DNA of 64,000 nucleotides from Actinomadura barringtoniae (GCF_017573505.1 NZ_JAGEOJ010000008.1:310001-374000); one strand, 5' to 3'. Shown: positions 38,234 through 46,904, numbered from the stretch's first letter. Translations and numbers: made by a program. The notes: a model not told the origin generated them from the letters alone.

Positions 38234-39138
38234 GCATCATCGAGTCCCACCCTGATATCAACGACGCGTACCCCACCCGCGTCTCCACCGAGCCCACCCT
38301 GCTGTACCGCCAGGACCCCGTCGTGTACGGGGCGCCCGACGGCGGCCCGATCGACGGCGAGACCCTCGACTCGTTCGAGGCCAACGGCTTCCTGTCGATC
38401 GACCAGCTGGTCAGCCCGGAGGAGGTCGAGACCTACCGCGCCGAGCTGCGCCGGATGTCGTCGGACCCCGAGGTGCTGGCCGACGAGCGGACCGTGACCG
38501 AGCACGGCACGAACGACGTCCGCTCCATCTTCGAGATCCACAAGATCAGTGAGGTCTTCGCCGAACTCGTCCGCGACCCCCGCGTCGTCGGCCGCGCCCG
38601 GCAGATTCTCGGCTCCGATGTTTACGTGCACCAGAGCCGGGTCAACTACAAGCCAGGTTTCACTGGCAAGGACTTCTACTGGCACTCCGATTTCGAGACC
38701 TGGCACGCGGAGGACGGCATGCCCCGCATGCGCGCGGTGAGCATTTCCATCGCCCTCACGGAGAACTTCGTGCACAATGGCGGGCTTATGATCATGCCCG
38801 GTTCGCACAAGACCTTCGTGGCGTGCGTCGGCGAGACTCCGGCGGACCACTACAAGGCCTCGCTGAAGTCTCAGGAGATCGGCACGCCCGATCCGGGCAG
38901 CCTGTCGATCCTCGCCGACAAGCACGGCATCGAGCTGTTCACGGGCGCCGCCGGCTCCGCGACCATGTTCGACTGCAACTGCATGCACGGCTCCAACGGG
39001 AACATCACCCCGTTCCCCCGCTCGAATGTCTTCGTCGTCTTCAACAGCGTCGAGAACACCTGCGGTGAGCCCTTCTCTGCGCCGTCGCCGCGCCCGAGCT
39101 TCATCGGCGCGCGCGATTTCACCCCGGTGGGCGCCTGA
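38230..39138 (+). CDS. ectD: Ectoine hydroxylase
   Basis: 302 residues. A phytanoyl-CoA-dioxygenase-type Fe(II)/2-oxoglutarate enzyme. FYWHSDFETWHAEDGMPRMRAVS gives the His-x-Asp iron ligands. NGGLMIMPGSHKTF is a structural signature, and MFDCNCMHGSNGNITPFPRSN gives the distal His and the 2-oxoglutarate Arg. It converts ectoine to 5-hydroxyectoine. Coupled to ectC by ATGA overlap. Confidence 0.96.
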   Translation: MSIIESHPDINDAYPTRVSTEPTLLYRQDPVVYGAPDGGPIDGETLDSFEANGFLSIDQLVSPEEVETYRAELRRMSSDPEVLADERTVTEHGTNDVRSIFEIHKISEVFAELVRDPRVVGRARQILGSDVYVHQSRVNYKPGFTGKDFYWHSDFETWHAEDGMPRMRAVSISIALTENFVHNGGLMIMPGSHKTFVACVGETPADHYKASLKSQEIGTPDPGSLSILADKHGIELFTGAAGSATMFDCNCMHGSNGNITPFPRSNVFVVFNSVENTCGEPFSAPSPRPSFIGARDFTPVGA

Positions 39139-39285
39139 GAATCCACCGTCCTCCTGTCCCCTAGTCCCCCCGATGTCCAGTCCCCCGCTGTCTAGTCCCC
39201 CGCCAACTACAACGACCCACCGAGCCCGTCGGAGGCCTTTCGGCCCCCGGCGGGCTCGGTGGCACCCCCGATCAGGAGTTCAAAG

Positions 39286-40179
39286 ATGACTTCCTCCCGA
39301 CGCGATTTCCTGCGCAGCGGCGTTCTCCTCGCCGGGGCGGTGCCCATCCTCGGCGCCGCCGCGTGCTCGACCACCGACCCGGACAAGGAGAAGTCGGGCG
39401 GCGGCACCCTGGAGAAGGCCAAGAAGCAGGGCTACATCCAGGTCGGCTACGCCAACGAGTCCCCGTACGGCTTCACCACCGCCGGCGGCAAGCTGACGGG
39501 CGAGGCGCCCGAGCTCGCCAAGATCATTTTCAAGGAACTCGGCATCAACGAGATCCGCGGCGTCCAGGTGGCCTTCGACGGGCTCATCCCCGGCGTGCAG
39601 GCCAAGCGCTTCGACGCGATCGCGGCGGGGATGTTCATCAACGCCAAGCGGTGCGCCGCGGTCGCCTTCGCCGACCCGGAGTACATCGCCAAGACCGCCT
39701 TCCTGGTGCCCAAGGGCAACCCCAAGGGCATCAAGAACTTCGACGACGCCAGCAAGAAGAAGGCCAAGGTCGGCGTGATGAAGGGTGCGGTCGAGGCCGA
39801 CTACGCCGCCAAGCTCGGTGTCAGCGAGGGCAACATCAAGACCTTCCCCGACGCCCCCGGTGCCTTCGACGGCATCAAGGCCGGCCGCTGTGACTGCATC
39901 GCGCTCACCCGCATCTCCCTGGTGGACCTGCTGTCCAAGCACAAGGGCGACCCGTTCGAGGTCACCGACGCCTTCGATGTGAAGATCGACGGCAAGGAGC
40001 AGTTCGGCGCGGGCGGCTTCGGCTTCCGCAAGGCCGACACCGACCTCGTGCAGGCGTTCAACGGCAAGCTCGCCGAGCTGAAGCAGAACGGCCGCCTGCT
40101 GCAGACCCTCCAGCCGTTCGGGTTCAGCCAGGCCGAGATGCCCGGCGACCACAAGGCCGCCGAGTTCTGCCAGGCCTGA
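39286..40179 (+). CDS. ehuB: Ectoine/hydroxyectoine ABC transporter substrate-binding lipoprotein
   Basis: 297 residues. The N-terminus MTSSRRDFLRSGVLLAGA is a twin-arginine signal ending in a lipobox (LGAAAC), so it is probably a Tat-exported lipoprotein. The mature protein is a family 3 solute-binding protein (GYIQVGYANESPYGF, FDGLIPGVQAKRFDAIAAGMFINAKRC). The similarity to EhuB and the position behind ectABCD support ectoine binding. The ATG at 39286 is behind AGGAG. It is 147 bases after ectD. Confidence 0.88.
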   Translation: MTSSRRDFLRSGVLLAGAVPILGAAACSTTDPDKEKSGGGTLEKAKKQGYIQVGYANESPYGFTTAGGKLTGEAPELAKIIFKELGINEIRGVQVAFDGLIPGVQAKRFDAIAAGMFINAKRCAAVAFADPEYIAKTAFLVPKGNPKGIKNFDDASKKKAKVGVMKGAVEADYAAKLGVSEGNIKTFPDAPGAFDGIKAGRCDCIALTRISLVDLLSKHKGDPFEVTDAFDVKIDGKEQFGAGGFGFRKADTDLVQAFNGKLAELKQNGRLLQTLQPFGFSQAEMPGDHKAAEFCQA

Positions 40180-40183
40180 TCCC

Positions 40184-40930
40184 ATGTCGGAGATCCTCAA
40201 GAGCCCGCTGTTGTGGCACGGGGCCGGGAAGACGTTGCAGCTGACGCTGTATTCGGCGGTCTTCGCGCTGGTCCTGGCCTTCCTCTTCGGGCTGATGGGC
40301 ACCTCGACCCACCTCTGGCTGCGCGCGATCGGCCGGACCTACGTGGAGTTCTTCCGCGGCCTGCCGGCGCTGATCCTGATGTTCTGGTTCTTCTACTCGC
40401 TGCCGCTCGTCGGCTTCAGGCTCGAGACGCTGTTCTGCGGCGTGCTCGCCCTGAGCCTCAACTATGGTGCCTACGGCGCCGAGGTGGTGCGCGGGTCGAT
40501 CAACGCCGTTCCGAAGGCGCAGTACGAGGCGACCATCGCGCTCAACATGCGGCCCATGCAGCGCATGCGGCGGGTGCTGATGCCTCAGGCGGTCCCGCTC
40601 ATGCTGCCCCCGTTCGGCAACCTGCTGATCGAGCTGCTCAAGGCCACCGCCATCGTGTCGCTCATCAGCATCAGCGACCTGATGTTTGGCGCCGAGAAGC
40701 TGCGGGCCTCCACGGGCAAGACCGTCACGGTGTACCTGATCATCCTGGTCGTCTACTTCGTGATCGCGCAGGTGCTCCAGGTGCTCGTGCGCCTCCTGGA
40801 ACGCCGTAGCCAGCGCAGCCTCGGCCGCCGGCCCCAGCGGGGCGCCGCGAGGTCCATCGCCGGCACCGCGGGCGCCCAGGGCGCCCCGGGCGCCGTCGTC
40901 GCGGGCGGTAGTGGAGGTGCGAGCTCATGA
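40184..40930 (+). CDS. ehuC: Ectoine/hydroxyectoine ABC transporter permease EhuC
   Basis: 248 residues with about five membrane helices of the HisM/GlnP polar amino-acid permease type. The family loop is visible as YVEFFRGLPALILMFWFFY and EVVRGSINAVPKAQYEAT. The C-terminal 40 residues (RRSQRSLGRRPQRGAARSIAG...) are a basic, Gly/Ala-rich extension. It starts four bases after ehuB and overlaps ehuD (ATGA). Confidence 0.88.
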   Translation: MSEILKSPLLWHGAGKTLQLTLYSAVFALVLAFLFGLMGTSTHLWLRAIGRTYVEFFRGLPALILMFWFFYSLPLVGFRLETLFCGVLALSLNYGAYGAEVVRGSINAVPKAQYEATIALNMRPMQRMRRVLMPQAVPLMLPPFGNLLIELLKATAIVSLISISDLMFGAEKLRASTGKTVTVYLIILVVYFVIAQVLQVLVRLLERRSQRSLGRRPQRGAARSIAGTAGAQGAPGAVVAGGSGGASS

Positions 40931-41580
40931 GCTGGGACTGGAACCTCGCGGGCCACGTGGTGTCCCCGCTTCTCAGCGGTCTGAAGTACACGCTGGGTGC
41001 GACCGTGCTGGGCTACCTGCTGGCGCTCGCCCTCGGCCTCGTCTGGGCCATCCTCCGCAGGTCGCCCAACATCGTGGTGAACCAGGTGGTCCGCTGGGTC
41101 GTCGAGTTCATCCGGAGCACACCGCTGCTGGTGCAGCTGGCCTTCCTGTTCTACGCGCTGCCGGAGGCCGGATTCCAGTTCAGTCCCTTCTGGACCGGTG
41201 TGATCGGGCTCGGCACGCACTACTCGACCTACATCTCGGAGGTCTACCGCGCGGGCATCGAGGACGTGCCGCGCGGGCAGTGGGAGGCGTGCACGGCCCT
41301 CAACCTGCCCCGCAGGCGGGTCTGGTTCGGCGTTGTGCTGCCGCAGGCGGTTCGCAAGGTCATCCCGACCCTGGGCAACTACCTGATCGCGCTGTTCAAG
41401 GACACGCCACTGCTGCTCGTGATCACGGTGCCGGAAATGATGTCCCGGGCGACGACCGAGGCCGGGAAGGCCGCGGACTACCTCGAGCCGCTCACCATGG
41501 CCGCGGCCATCTTCGTCATCGTCAGCGTCCTGTCTTCCGTACTGATCCGACGATTGGAGGGGCGTTATGCCACCCACTGA
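40927..41580 (+). CDS. ehuD: Ectoine/hydroxyectoine ABC transporter permease EhuD
   Basis: 217 residues, second polar amino-acid-type permease: VVEFIRSTPLLVQLAFLFYALPE, and the EAA-type loop EVYRAGIEDVPRGQWEACTALNL. It pairs with EhuC to form the channel. Its end overlaps the ehuA start by 14 bases. Confidence 0.88.
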   Translation: MSWDWNLAGHVVSPLLSGLKYTLGATVLGYLLALALGLVWAILRRSPNIVVNQVVRWVVEFIRSTPLLVQLAFLFYALPEAGFQFSPFWTGVIGLGTHYSTYISEVYRAGIEDVPRGQWEACTALNLPRRRVWFGVVLPQAVRKVIPTLGNYLIALFKDTPLLLVITVPEMMSRATTEAGKAADYLEPLTMAAAIFVIVSVLSSVLIRRLEGRYATH

Positions 41581-42418
41581 CACAGCCCCCGACGCCCCCA
41601 CCCCCGAGGCGAGCCCGGAAAAGGCGGACGTCGCGCTGCCCCATGGCGCCACACCGGGCATCCGCTTCGAGAAGGTCGTCAAACACTTCGGCGACAACGT
41701 CGTGCTCCGCGAGCTCGACTTCACCGTCGAACCGGGCGAGCGCGTGACGCTCATCGGGCCGAGCGGCTCCGGCAAGACCACGATCCTGCGGCTGCTGATG
41801 ACGCTGGAGAAGGTCAACGGCGGGACCATCTTCGTCGGCGACACGCCCCTGTCGCACATGGACCGCGGCGGCAAGCTCGTACCGGCGAACGAGAAGCACC
41901 TGCACGAGATGCGCAAGCAGATCGGCATGGTGTTCCAGCAGTTCAACCTGTTCCCGAACATGAACGTGCTGCGCAACCTCATCGAGGGTCCGGTCCGCGT
42001 GCTCGGCCTTTCCAAGGACGAGGCCGTCGAACGGGCCCGCGGGCTGCTCGACATGGTCGGCCTCGCGGACAAGATCGACGCGCACCCGTCCCAGCTCTCG
42101 GGCGGCCAGCAGCAGCGGGTCGCGATCGCCCGGGCCCTGGCGATGCAGCCGAAGGTGCTGCTGCTGGACGAGGTCACCTCGGCGCTCGACCCCGAGCTGG
42201 TGGTCGGCGTGCAGGACCTGCTGCGCGACATCGCCCGTGAGAGCGACCTGACCCTGCTGTGCGTGACCCACGAGATGCACTTCGCACGCGACATCTCCAA
42301 CCGGGTCCTGATGTTCGACAAGGGCCAGATCGTCGAGGAGGGCCCGCCGGAACAGATCTTCGGCGAGCCCACCGAGCAGCGCACCAAGGACTTCCTCCAG
42401 GCCGTCCTGGCCTCCTGA
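41567..42418 (+). CDS. ehuA: Ectoine/hydroxyectoine ABC transporter ATP-binding protein
   Basis: 283 residues. Walker A GPSGSGKT, Q-loop MVFQQFNLFPNMNVL, signature LSGGQQQR, Walker B VLLLDEVTSALDPE and switch His (VTHEMHF) are typical of GlnQ/HisP-type ATPases. A 35-residue Pro/Ala/Asp-rich leader precedes the domain. The ATG at 41567 lies behind GGAGGGG inside the ehuD end. Last gene before a strong terminator. Confidence 0.9.
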   Translation: MPPTDTAPDAPTPEASPEKADVALPHGATPGIRFEKVVKHFGDNVVLRELDFTVEPGERVTLIGPSGSGKTTILRLLMTLEKVNGGTIFVGDTPLSHMDRGGKLVPANEKHLHEMRKQIGMVFQQFNLFPNMNVLRNLIEGPVRVLGLSKDEAVERARGLLDMVGLADKIDAHPSQLSGGQQQRVAIARALAMQPKVLLLDEVTSALDPELVVGVQDLLRDIARESDLTLLCVTHEMHFARDISNRVLMFDKGQIVEEGPPEQIFGEPTEQRTKDFLQAVLAS

Positions 42419-42430
42419 GGAGCCTTTTCG

Positions 42431-42471
42431 GGCCTCTGGCGTACCCCATGGGGTACGCCAGAGGCCTTTTT
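42431..42471 (+). terminator. Intrinsic terminator of the ect-ehu region
   Basis: Perfect 17-bp stem (GGCCTCTGGCGTACCCC and its complement) closed on a 2-base centre and followed by TTTTT. It starts 13 bases after the ehuA stop. Confidence 0.9.
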
Positions 42472-42512
42472 CTGCCGGGATACCCCGTCTTTCTGCCGGG
42501 ATACACCGTCCT
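42468..42512. repeat. Two-copy 22-bp direct repeat after the terminator
   Basis: TTTCTGCCGGGATACCCCGTC recurs with small changes, including the terminator T-run, so the tail of the terminator has been duplicated. Confidence 0.6.
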
Positions 42513-42671
42513 TTTTCGGCCGAGCGGGTCAGCAGGCCGAACTGGGACGGCTTCCATCCGCGGAAAAGGCGGAGACGCCAGGACGACATTCCGGAGACAG
42601 CGCGGCGACGTTCTCGAGACACGCACGTCCTCTCATGGGTGGCACAAAGTAAAGCTCCCAGGAGGGACCCC

Positions 42672-43310
42672 ATGAGGAAGCCATTCGCCATCGCCGCTGG
42701 TGCGACGGCAATGCTCGCGACACTGACGCCTGTCAGCCCGGCGCACGCGGCGGCCGGTCATCCGGCGAACTCGGCCACCGGTCATCCGGCTCCCGCCGCG
42801 GCCACGCGCCCCGGCACCGGCACCGGCACCGGCACCGGCACCGGCACCGGCACCGGCACCATGGACGACGTTGAGGCGATCCCCGTCAAGGGCAAGAACT
42901 TTCCCCCGGGCAAGTGGATGTACCTGCGGTTCAGGCACAGCAAGAAGTGCCTGACCGTCGGCGGAGCCAGCAAGAGGGATGGCGCCTACATCAACCAGTA
43001 TCGGTGCGTCGGCGCGACCAACCAGCAGTGGCGGTTCGAGCAGGTCGCGGCCTTCTTCGGGGTCTACCGCAACCGGAACAGCGGCAAGTGCTTCGACCTG
43101 GCCCACGGCGGCAAGAAGGGCACCAAGCTCTGGCAGTGGAAGTGCCACGGGAAGAACAACCAGAAGTTCACCTTCATGAAGCCCTGGATCAGGTCCTACA
43201 AGAACAACGCGCTTGACGTGGCGGGCGCGTCCAAGGCCGACAACGCACCGGTGGTCGCTTGGACCGTCAAGCGGGCCAAGAACCAGTACTTCGACAACTG
43301 GTACGCCTGA
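42672..43310 (+). CDS. Secreted ricin-type beta-trefoil lectin-like protein
   Basis: 212 residues. A signal peptide (MRKPFAIAAGATAMLATL..SPAHA) is followed by a low-complexity linker with eight Gly-Thr repeats. A domain of about 140 residues then carries beta-trefoil hallmarks: CLTVGGASKRDGAYINQYRC, ATNQQWRF, CFDLAHGGKKGTKLWQWKC and NNQKFTF (Q-x-W-type repeats). It is extracellular and very basic; carbohydrate binding is likely. The ATG is behind GGAGGG. A second secreted protein follows after 35 bases. Confidence 0.82.
   Translation: MRKPFAIAAGATAMLATLTPVSPAHAAAGHPANSATGHPAPAAATRPGTGTGTGTGTGTGTGTMDDVEAIPVKGKNFPPGKWMYLRFRHSKKCLTVGGASKRDGAYINQYRCVGATNQQWRFEQVAAFFGVYRNRNSGKCFDLAHGGKKGTKLWQWKCHGKNNQKFTFMKPWIRSYKNNALDVAGASKADNAPVVAWTVKRAKNQYFDNWYA
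42812..42859. repeat. Hexanucleotide GGCACC repeat
   Basis: Eight GGCACC units encode Gly-Thr repeats in the linker of the ricin-like protein. Confidence 0.95.
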
Positions 43311-43345
43311 GCGCGGGCCGGACCAAAGCAGAGGAAGGATTCGGA

Positions 43346-43786
43346 ATGTCTCCGAGGCGATTGGCGATCTCTGTCGCAGCCGGCGTCCTGGCCGGGTCGA
43401 GCATGATGACCGGCGTTGCCCAGGCGGACGATGCCTCCCCGCATGGGCGCAGCGGTGCCGCCACCGAACACGCCCGTTCCGCCACGGCGGCGGCGTGCAA
43501 TGCCTGGGCGCTGGCGGATCTTAAGGACGGGACCACCAACATGTACGGGGCGGGAGGGGCCTCCTGCCGGTCCAAGTCCAGCTTCGTCATTGCGGTCCGC
43601 CTGTTCGGCGGTTACAACGTCCTCGCCAAGAAGATCGTGAAATGCAAGAAGAAGGTGTACGCCTGCACCACCTACACCCCGTACGTGCGGGACCGCTGGC
43701 GCGGCAAGCAGATGTGGTGCACGGAGGTCGGCGTCGTGGTCAACGGGCGCTCCACTTACTCCAAGAAGCGCTGCGTCCGGCATTAG
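43346..43786 (+). CDS. Secreted cysteine-rich protein of unknown function
   Basis: 146 residues. A signal peptide (MSPRRLAISVAAGVLAGSSMMTGVAQA) precedes a small domain with six cysteines (AAACNAW, ASCRSK, VKCKKKVYACTT, MWCTEV, KRCVRH), enough for three disulphides. It is rich in Lys and Arg. No family recognised; it could be a small secreted toxin, inhibitor or cell-wall protein. Its ribosome site GAGGAAGG is clear, and it is probably co-expressed with the ricin-like protein upstream. Confidence 0.75.
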   Translation: MSPRRLAISVAAGVLAGSSMMTGVAQADDASPHGRSGAATEHARSATAAACNAWALADLKDGTTNMYGAGGASCRSKSSFVIAVRLFGGYNVLAKKIVKCKKKVYACTTYTPYVRDRWRGKQMWCTEVGVVVNGRSTYSKKRCVRH

Positions 43787-43800
43787 CCCGCTGCCATCCG

Positions 43801-43839
43801 GAGCCCCCTCGTCCGCCAGGTGCCGGGACGAGGGGGCTC
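43801..43839 (+). terminator. Hairpin terminator after the secreted-protein pair
   Basis: 14-bp perfect stem GAGCCCCCTCGTCC with an 11-base loop, followed by TTGTG; 14 bases past the stop codon. Confidence 0.8.
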
Positions 43840-43944
43840 TTGTGATCGCCGCGCGACCAAGCGGCAGCCTCCGTCGTTGAATCAGAATCCAATTCGGTAC
43901 GGTGGCGGGTAGTGCTTGGAGAGGAGAACCCGTGGCGGTGGCGG

Positions 43945-45114
43945 ATGGTTAGCGGCGCGAGCATCGCGGGGCTCGGGATGACCGAGCTCGGCAAGGTGTA
44001 CGGGCGCAGCCCGCGGCGGCTGGCGGCCGACGCCGTACGGCTCGCGGTGGCCGACGCGGGGCTCGGGCTCGGGGATCTCGACGGGCTGCTGGTCAGCCAC
44101 GGGATGGGCGGGTCGCCGGGGATCGAACTGGCGGACACGCTGGGGCTGCGGGATCTGCGGTTGCTGACGCAGATGAACTCGTTCGGCGCCACGGCCGGGG
44201 CGATGGTGTCGTACGCGGCGATGTCGGTGATGAGCGGGGCCGCGTCCACGGTGGCGTGTGTCTTCGCGGATGCGCCGTTGAAGCCCAAGCAGTCGGCGGG
44301 GTCGGCGTACCACCGGAACGCGCCGGAGTGGTACGGCTTCGGCGGCATGACGGCTGCCTTGGGGTTCCGGAGTGTCAACGCGTTCTACGCGCTGGCGGCC
44401 CAGCGGCACATGGAGCGGTACGGGACGACCAGTGAGCAGCTGGGGGCTATCGCGGTCAGCACTCGGGAGTGGGCGACGAGGAATCCGCTCGCCCAGATGA
44501 GGGAGCCGATCTCGCTGGAGGACCATCAGAGCTCGCGGTGGGTCGCCGAGCCGCTGCATCTGCTGGACTGCTGTCTGGTGTCGAACGGCGCTATCGCCGT
44601 GATTGTGACGAGCGCTGAGCGCGCGCAGGATCTGGCTCAGCCGGCCGTGCACGTGTGGGGCTGGGGGCAGGGGCATCCGGGGCACCGCAAGGAGCGCGGC
44701 AGCGAGTTCGGGCTCACGACCGGGGCGCAGACCTCCGGGCCGATCGCGATGAAGATGGCCGGGGTCACGGTCGATGATGTCGACATCTGCCAGCTATACG
44801 ACTGCTATACCTACACGGTTCTGGTGTCGCTGGAGGACTACGGCTTCTGCGGCAAGGGCGAGGGCGGCGCGTTCGTCGCCTCCGGGGCGCTCGGACCGGG
44901 CGGCGCGCTGCCGACCAACACCGGCGGCGGTCAGCTGTCCGCCTATTACATGTGGGGCATGACGCCGTTGTCGGAGGCCGTCGTCCAGGCGCGTGGGCAG
45001 GGCGGCGAACGGCAGGCGGACAAGAACGACGTCGTGCTGGTGAGCGGGAACGGCGGCATCCTGGACCATCATTCGACCCTCATCGTCAGCCCGCACGCCA
45101 AGGGGGCCCTGTGA
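43945..45114 (+). CDS. Thiolase-like (SCP-x type) acetyl-CoA acetyltransferase
   Basis: 389 residues from the ATG at 43945; a GTG at 43912 is an alternative, as the ribosome site is unclear. The thiolase fold without the classic N-terminal CxS active site is typical of the lipid-transfer/SCP-x branch: MTELGKVYGRSPRRLAADAVRLAV, LLTQMNSFGATAGAMVSYAAM, a late QLYDCYTYTVLVSLEDYGFC and NTGGGQLSAYYMWGMTPLSEAV. The stop overlaps the start of a DUF35 gene. Such pairs act on acyl-CoA or sterol side-chain intermediates; the substrate is unknown here. Confidence 0.85.
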   Translation: MVSGASIAGLGMTELGKVYGRSPRRLAADAVRLAVADAGLGLGDLDGLLVSHGMGGSPGIELADTLGLRDLRLLTQMNSFGATAGAMVSYAAMSVMSGAASTVACVFADAPLKPKQSAGSAYHRNAPEWYGFGGMTAALGFRSVNAFYALAAQRHMERYGTTSEQLGAIAVSTREWATRNPLAQMREPISLEDHQSSRWVAEPLHLLDCCLVSNGAIAVIVTSAERAQDLAQPAVHVWGWGQGHPGHRKERGSEFGLTTGAQTSGPIAMKMAGVTVDDVDICQLYDCYTYTVLVSLEDYGFCGKGEGGAFVASGALGPGGALPTNTGGGQLSAYYMWGMTPLSEAVVQARGQGGERQADKNDVVLVSGNGGILDHHSTLIVSPHAKGAL

Positions 45115-45524
45115 GCTCAACGGGCATGGACATCGGGATCCTGCGCCGGGACGGGCGGACGGACGCGTTCTTCGACGGCACCGCCGAGGACAGGCTGGTC
45201 ATCAAGCGGTGCGAGCCGTGCGACCGGTGGTTCGCGCCGAGCGAGACCGCCTGCCCCGGCTGCGGCGAGGAGGAGCTGACCTGGGCGCAGGCGTCCGGGG
45301 ACGCCACCCTGGTCACCTGGACGGTCACGCATGGCCGTCCGAACGAGGACGGGACCGCGCCTCCCCCGGCCTATCTCGCGCTGGTCGAGCTGGCGGAGGG
45401 CCCTTGGCTGCACGCACGGCTGGACGGCGTCGAGCCGTCGGAACTGCGGGAAGGGCAGCCGCTGAGGGCGACGTTCGAGCACCCGGCTGAGGGCGAGTCC
45501 TATCTGCTGTTCCGGCCCGTGTGA
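45111..45524 (+). CDS. DUF35 OB-fold protein with zinc ribbon
   Basis: 137 residues. A rubredoxin-like zinc ribbon (RCEPCDRWFAPSETACPGCG, four Cys) precedes an OB-fold (TLVTWTVTHGR, AYLALVELAEGPWLHARL). DUF35 proteins are partners of SCP-x-type thiolases and of the aldolases that cleave steroid side chains. The GTG start overlaps the thiolase stop (GTGA), supporting a functional complex. Confidence 0.9.
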   Translation: MSSTGMDIGILRRDGRTDAFFDGTAEDRLVIKRCEPCDRWFAPSETACPGCGEEELTWAQASGDATLVTWTVTHGRPNEDGTAPPPAYLALVELAEGPWLHARLDGVEPSELREGQPLRATFEHPAEGESYLLFRPV

Positions 45525-45534
45525 TCATGAGGGG

Positions 45535-46491
45535 ATGGGACTGAGGGAGCCGTATCCGCCGATCGAGCCGCACGAGTCGGGGATGCTCGCCGTCGGCGAC
45601 GGCAACGAGATCTACTGGGAGGTCTGCGGGAACCCGGACGGGAAGCCCGTGATCTTCCTGCACGGCGGGCCGGGCGCGGGCGCCGGGGCGTTCAACCGGC
45701 GCTTCTTCGACCCGGACGCGTACCGGATCGTGCTGTTCGACCAGCGCAACTGCGGGCGGAGCCTGCCGCACGCGAGCGACCCCGAGATCGACCTCAGCGC
45801 CAACACGACCGGTCACCTGGTCGCCGACATCGAGCTGCTGCGCGAGCACCTCGGCATCGAGCGGTGGCTGGTGTTCGGCGGCTCATGGGGCAGCACGCTC
45901 GCGCTGGCCTACTCCCAGGCCCATCCCGAACGGGTCACCGAGATCATCGTGCGCGGGATCTACCTCGTTCAGCCCGAGGACGAGCCGTGGTGCTTCGACG
46001 AGGGCGGCGCGTCGCGGCTCTTCCCGGAGGCGTGGGAGGGGTTCCGCGACCATATTCCGGAGGACGAGCGCGGCGACTACATGGCCGCGTACGCTCGGCG
46101 GCTCGCCGATCCCGACCCGGCGGTGCACGTTGCGGCGGCTCAGGCGTGGGTGCGCTGGGAGGACACCATCTCGTTCCTGCTCCCCCAGCCCGAGGAGGAC
46201 GACGACCCGCGCGCGACCGTGGCGATCGGTCGGCTGGAGAACCACTACTTCGGCAACGACTGCTTCATGGACGAGGGCCAGCTGCTGCGCGACATGCACC
46301 ACATCCGCCACCTGCCGGGCGTGATCGTGAACGGGCGGTACGACCTGCCGTGCCCGATCGACGCCGCCTGGGCGCTCCACCAGGCCTGGCCCGGCTCGGA
46401 GCTGCACGTCGTCCCGGACGCCGGGCACTCCTCCACCGAGCCCGGCACCCTGCACCACCTGATCGAGGCCACCGACCGCTTCCGCCCCTGA
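45535..46491 (+). CDS. Prolyl iminopeptidase-like S33 hydrolase, copy 2
   Basis: 318 residues, a clear paralogue of the protein at 32266: YPPIEPHESGMLAVGDGNEIYWEVCGNP, HGGPGAGAG, DQRNCGRS, GGSWGSTLALAYSQ, NGRYDLPCP and DAGHSSTEPG. The catalytic Ser, Asp and His are all kept. The ATG at 45535 follows GAGGGG by four bases. It is 10 bases after the DUF35 gene, so may be in that operon. Its last codons form the first unit of a long tandem array. Confidence 0.9.
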   Translation: MGLREPYPPIEPHESGMLAVGDGNEIYWEVCGNPDGKPVIFLHGGPGAGAGAFNRRFFDPDAYRIVLFDQRNCGRSLPHASDPEIDLSANTTGHLVADIELLREHLGIERWLVFGGSWGSTLALAYSQAHPERVTEIIVRGIYLVQPEDEPWCFDEGGASRLFPEAWEGFRDHIPEDERGDYMAAYARRLADPDPAVHVAAAQAWVRWEDTISFLLPQPEEDDDPRATVAIGRLENHYFGNDCFMDEGQLLRDMHHIRHLPGVIVNGRYDLPCPIDAAWALHQAWPGSELHVVPDAGHSSTEPGTLHHLIEATDRFRP

Positions 46492-46875
46492 ACACTCCGC
46501 CCCTGAACACTCCGCCCCTGAACACTCCGCCCCTGACCACCCCGCCCCTGACGCTCTGGCTCTGAACGCCCCGGCCCTGGACGCCCCGGCCCTGGACGCT
46601 CCGCCCCTGACCGCTCCGCCCCTGACCGCTCCGCCCCTGACCGCCCCGGCCCTGACCGCCCCGGCCCTGACCGCCCCGGCCCTGACCGTCCCGGCCCTGA
46701 ACGCTCCGCCCCTGACCGCCCCGGCCCTGACCGTCCCGGCCCTGAACGCTCCGCCCCTGACCGCCCCGGCCCTGAACGCTCCGCCCCTGAACGCTCCGCC
46801 CCTGAACGCTCTGGCCCTGAACGCTCCGGCCCTGGACGCCCCGGCCGTGAACGCTCCGGCCCTGACCGTCCCGGC
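46483..46875. repeat. 15-bp tandem array (about 26 units) starting at the pip copy 2 stop codon
   Basis: Units CGCCCCTGAACACTC, drifting to CGGCCCTGACCGTCC and similar, begin with the last two codons and TGA of the gene and run for about 390 bases until the operator of the next gene. Almost every unit keeps TGA or TGG at the same place. There is no coding capacity: all forward frames containing TGA are closed. Confidence 0.92.
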
Positions 46876-46881
46876 CGGGTA

Positions 46882-46904
46882 TGGACCGAATGACGTTCGG
46901 TCCA
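46882..46904. promoter_or_regulatory. Palindromic operator upstream of the nitronate monooxygenase-like gene
   Basis: Perfect 9-bp half-sites TGGACCGAA-N5-TTCGGTCCA, ending 13 bases before the start codon. Length and spacing suit a TetR-family repressor; a promoter overlapping it is likely. No tetR gene is present in the window. Confidence 0.6.

Noticed and set aside
46483..46875. Considered as a CRISPR array
   Set aside because: The units are 15 bp without spacers of unique sequence, and no cas genes are present in the window.
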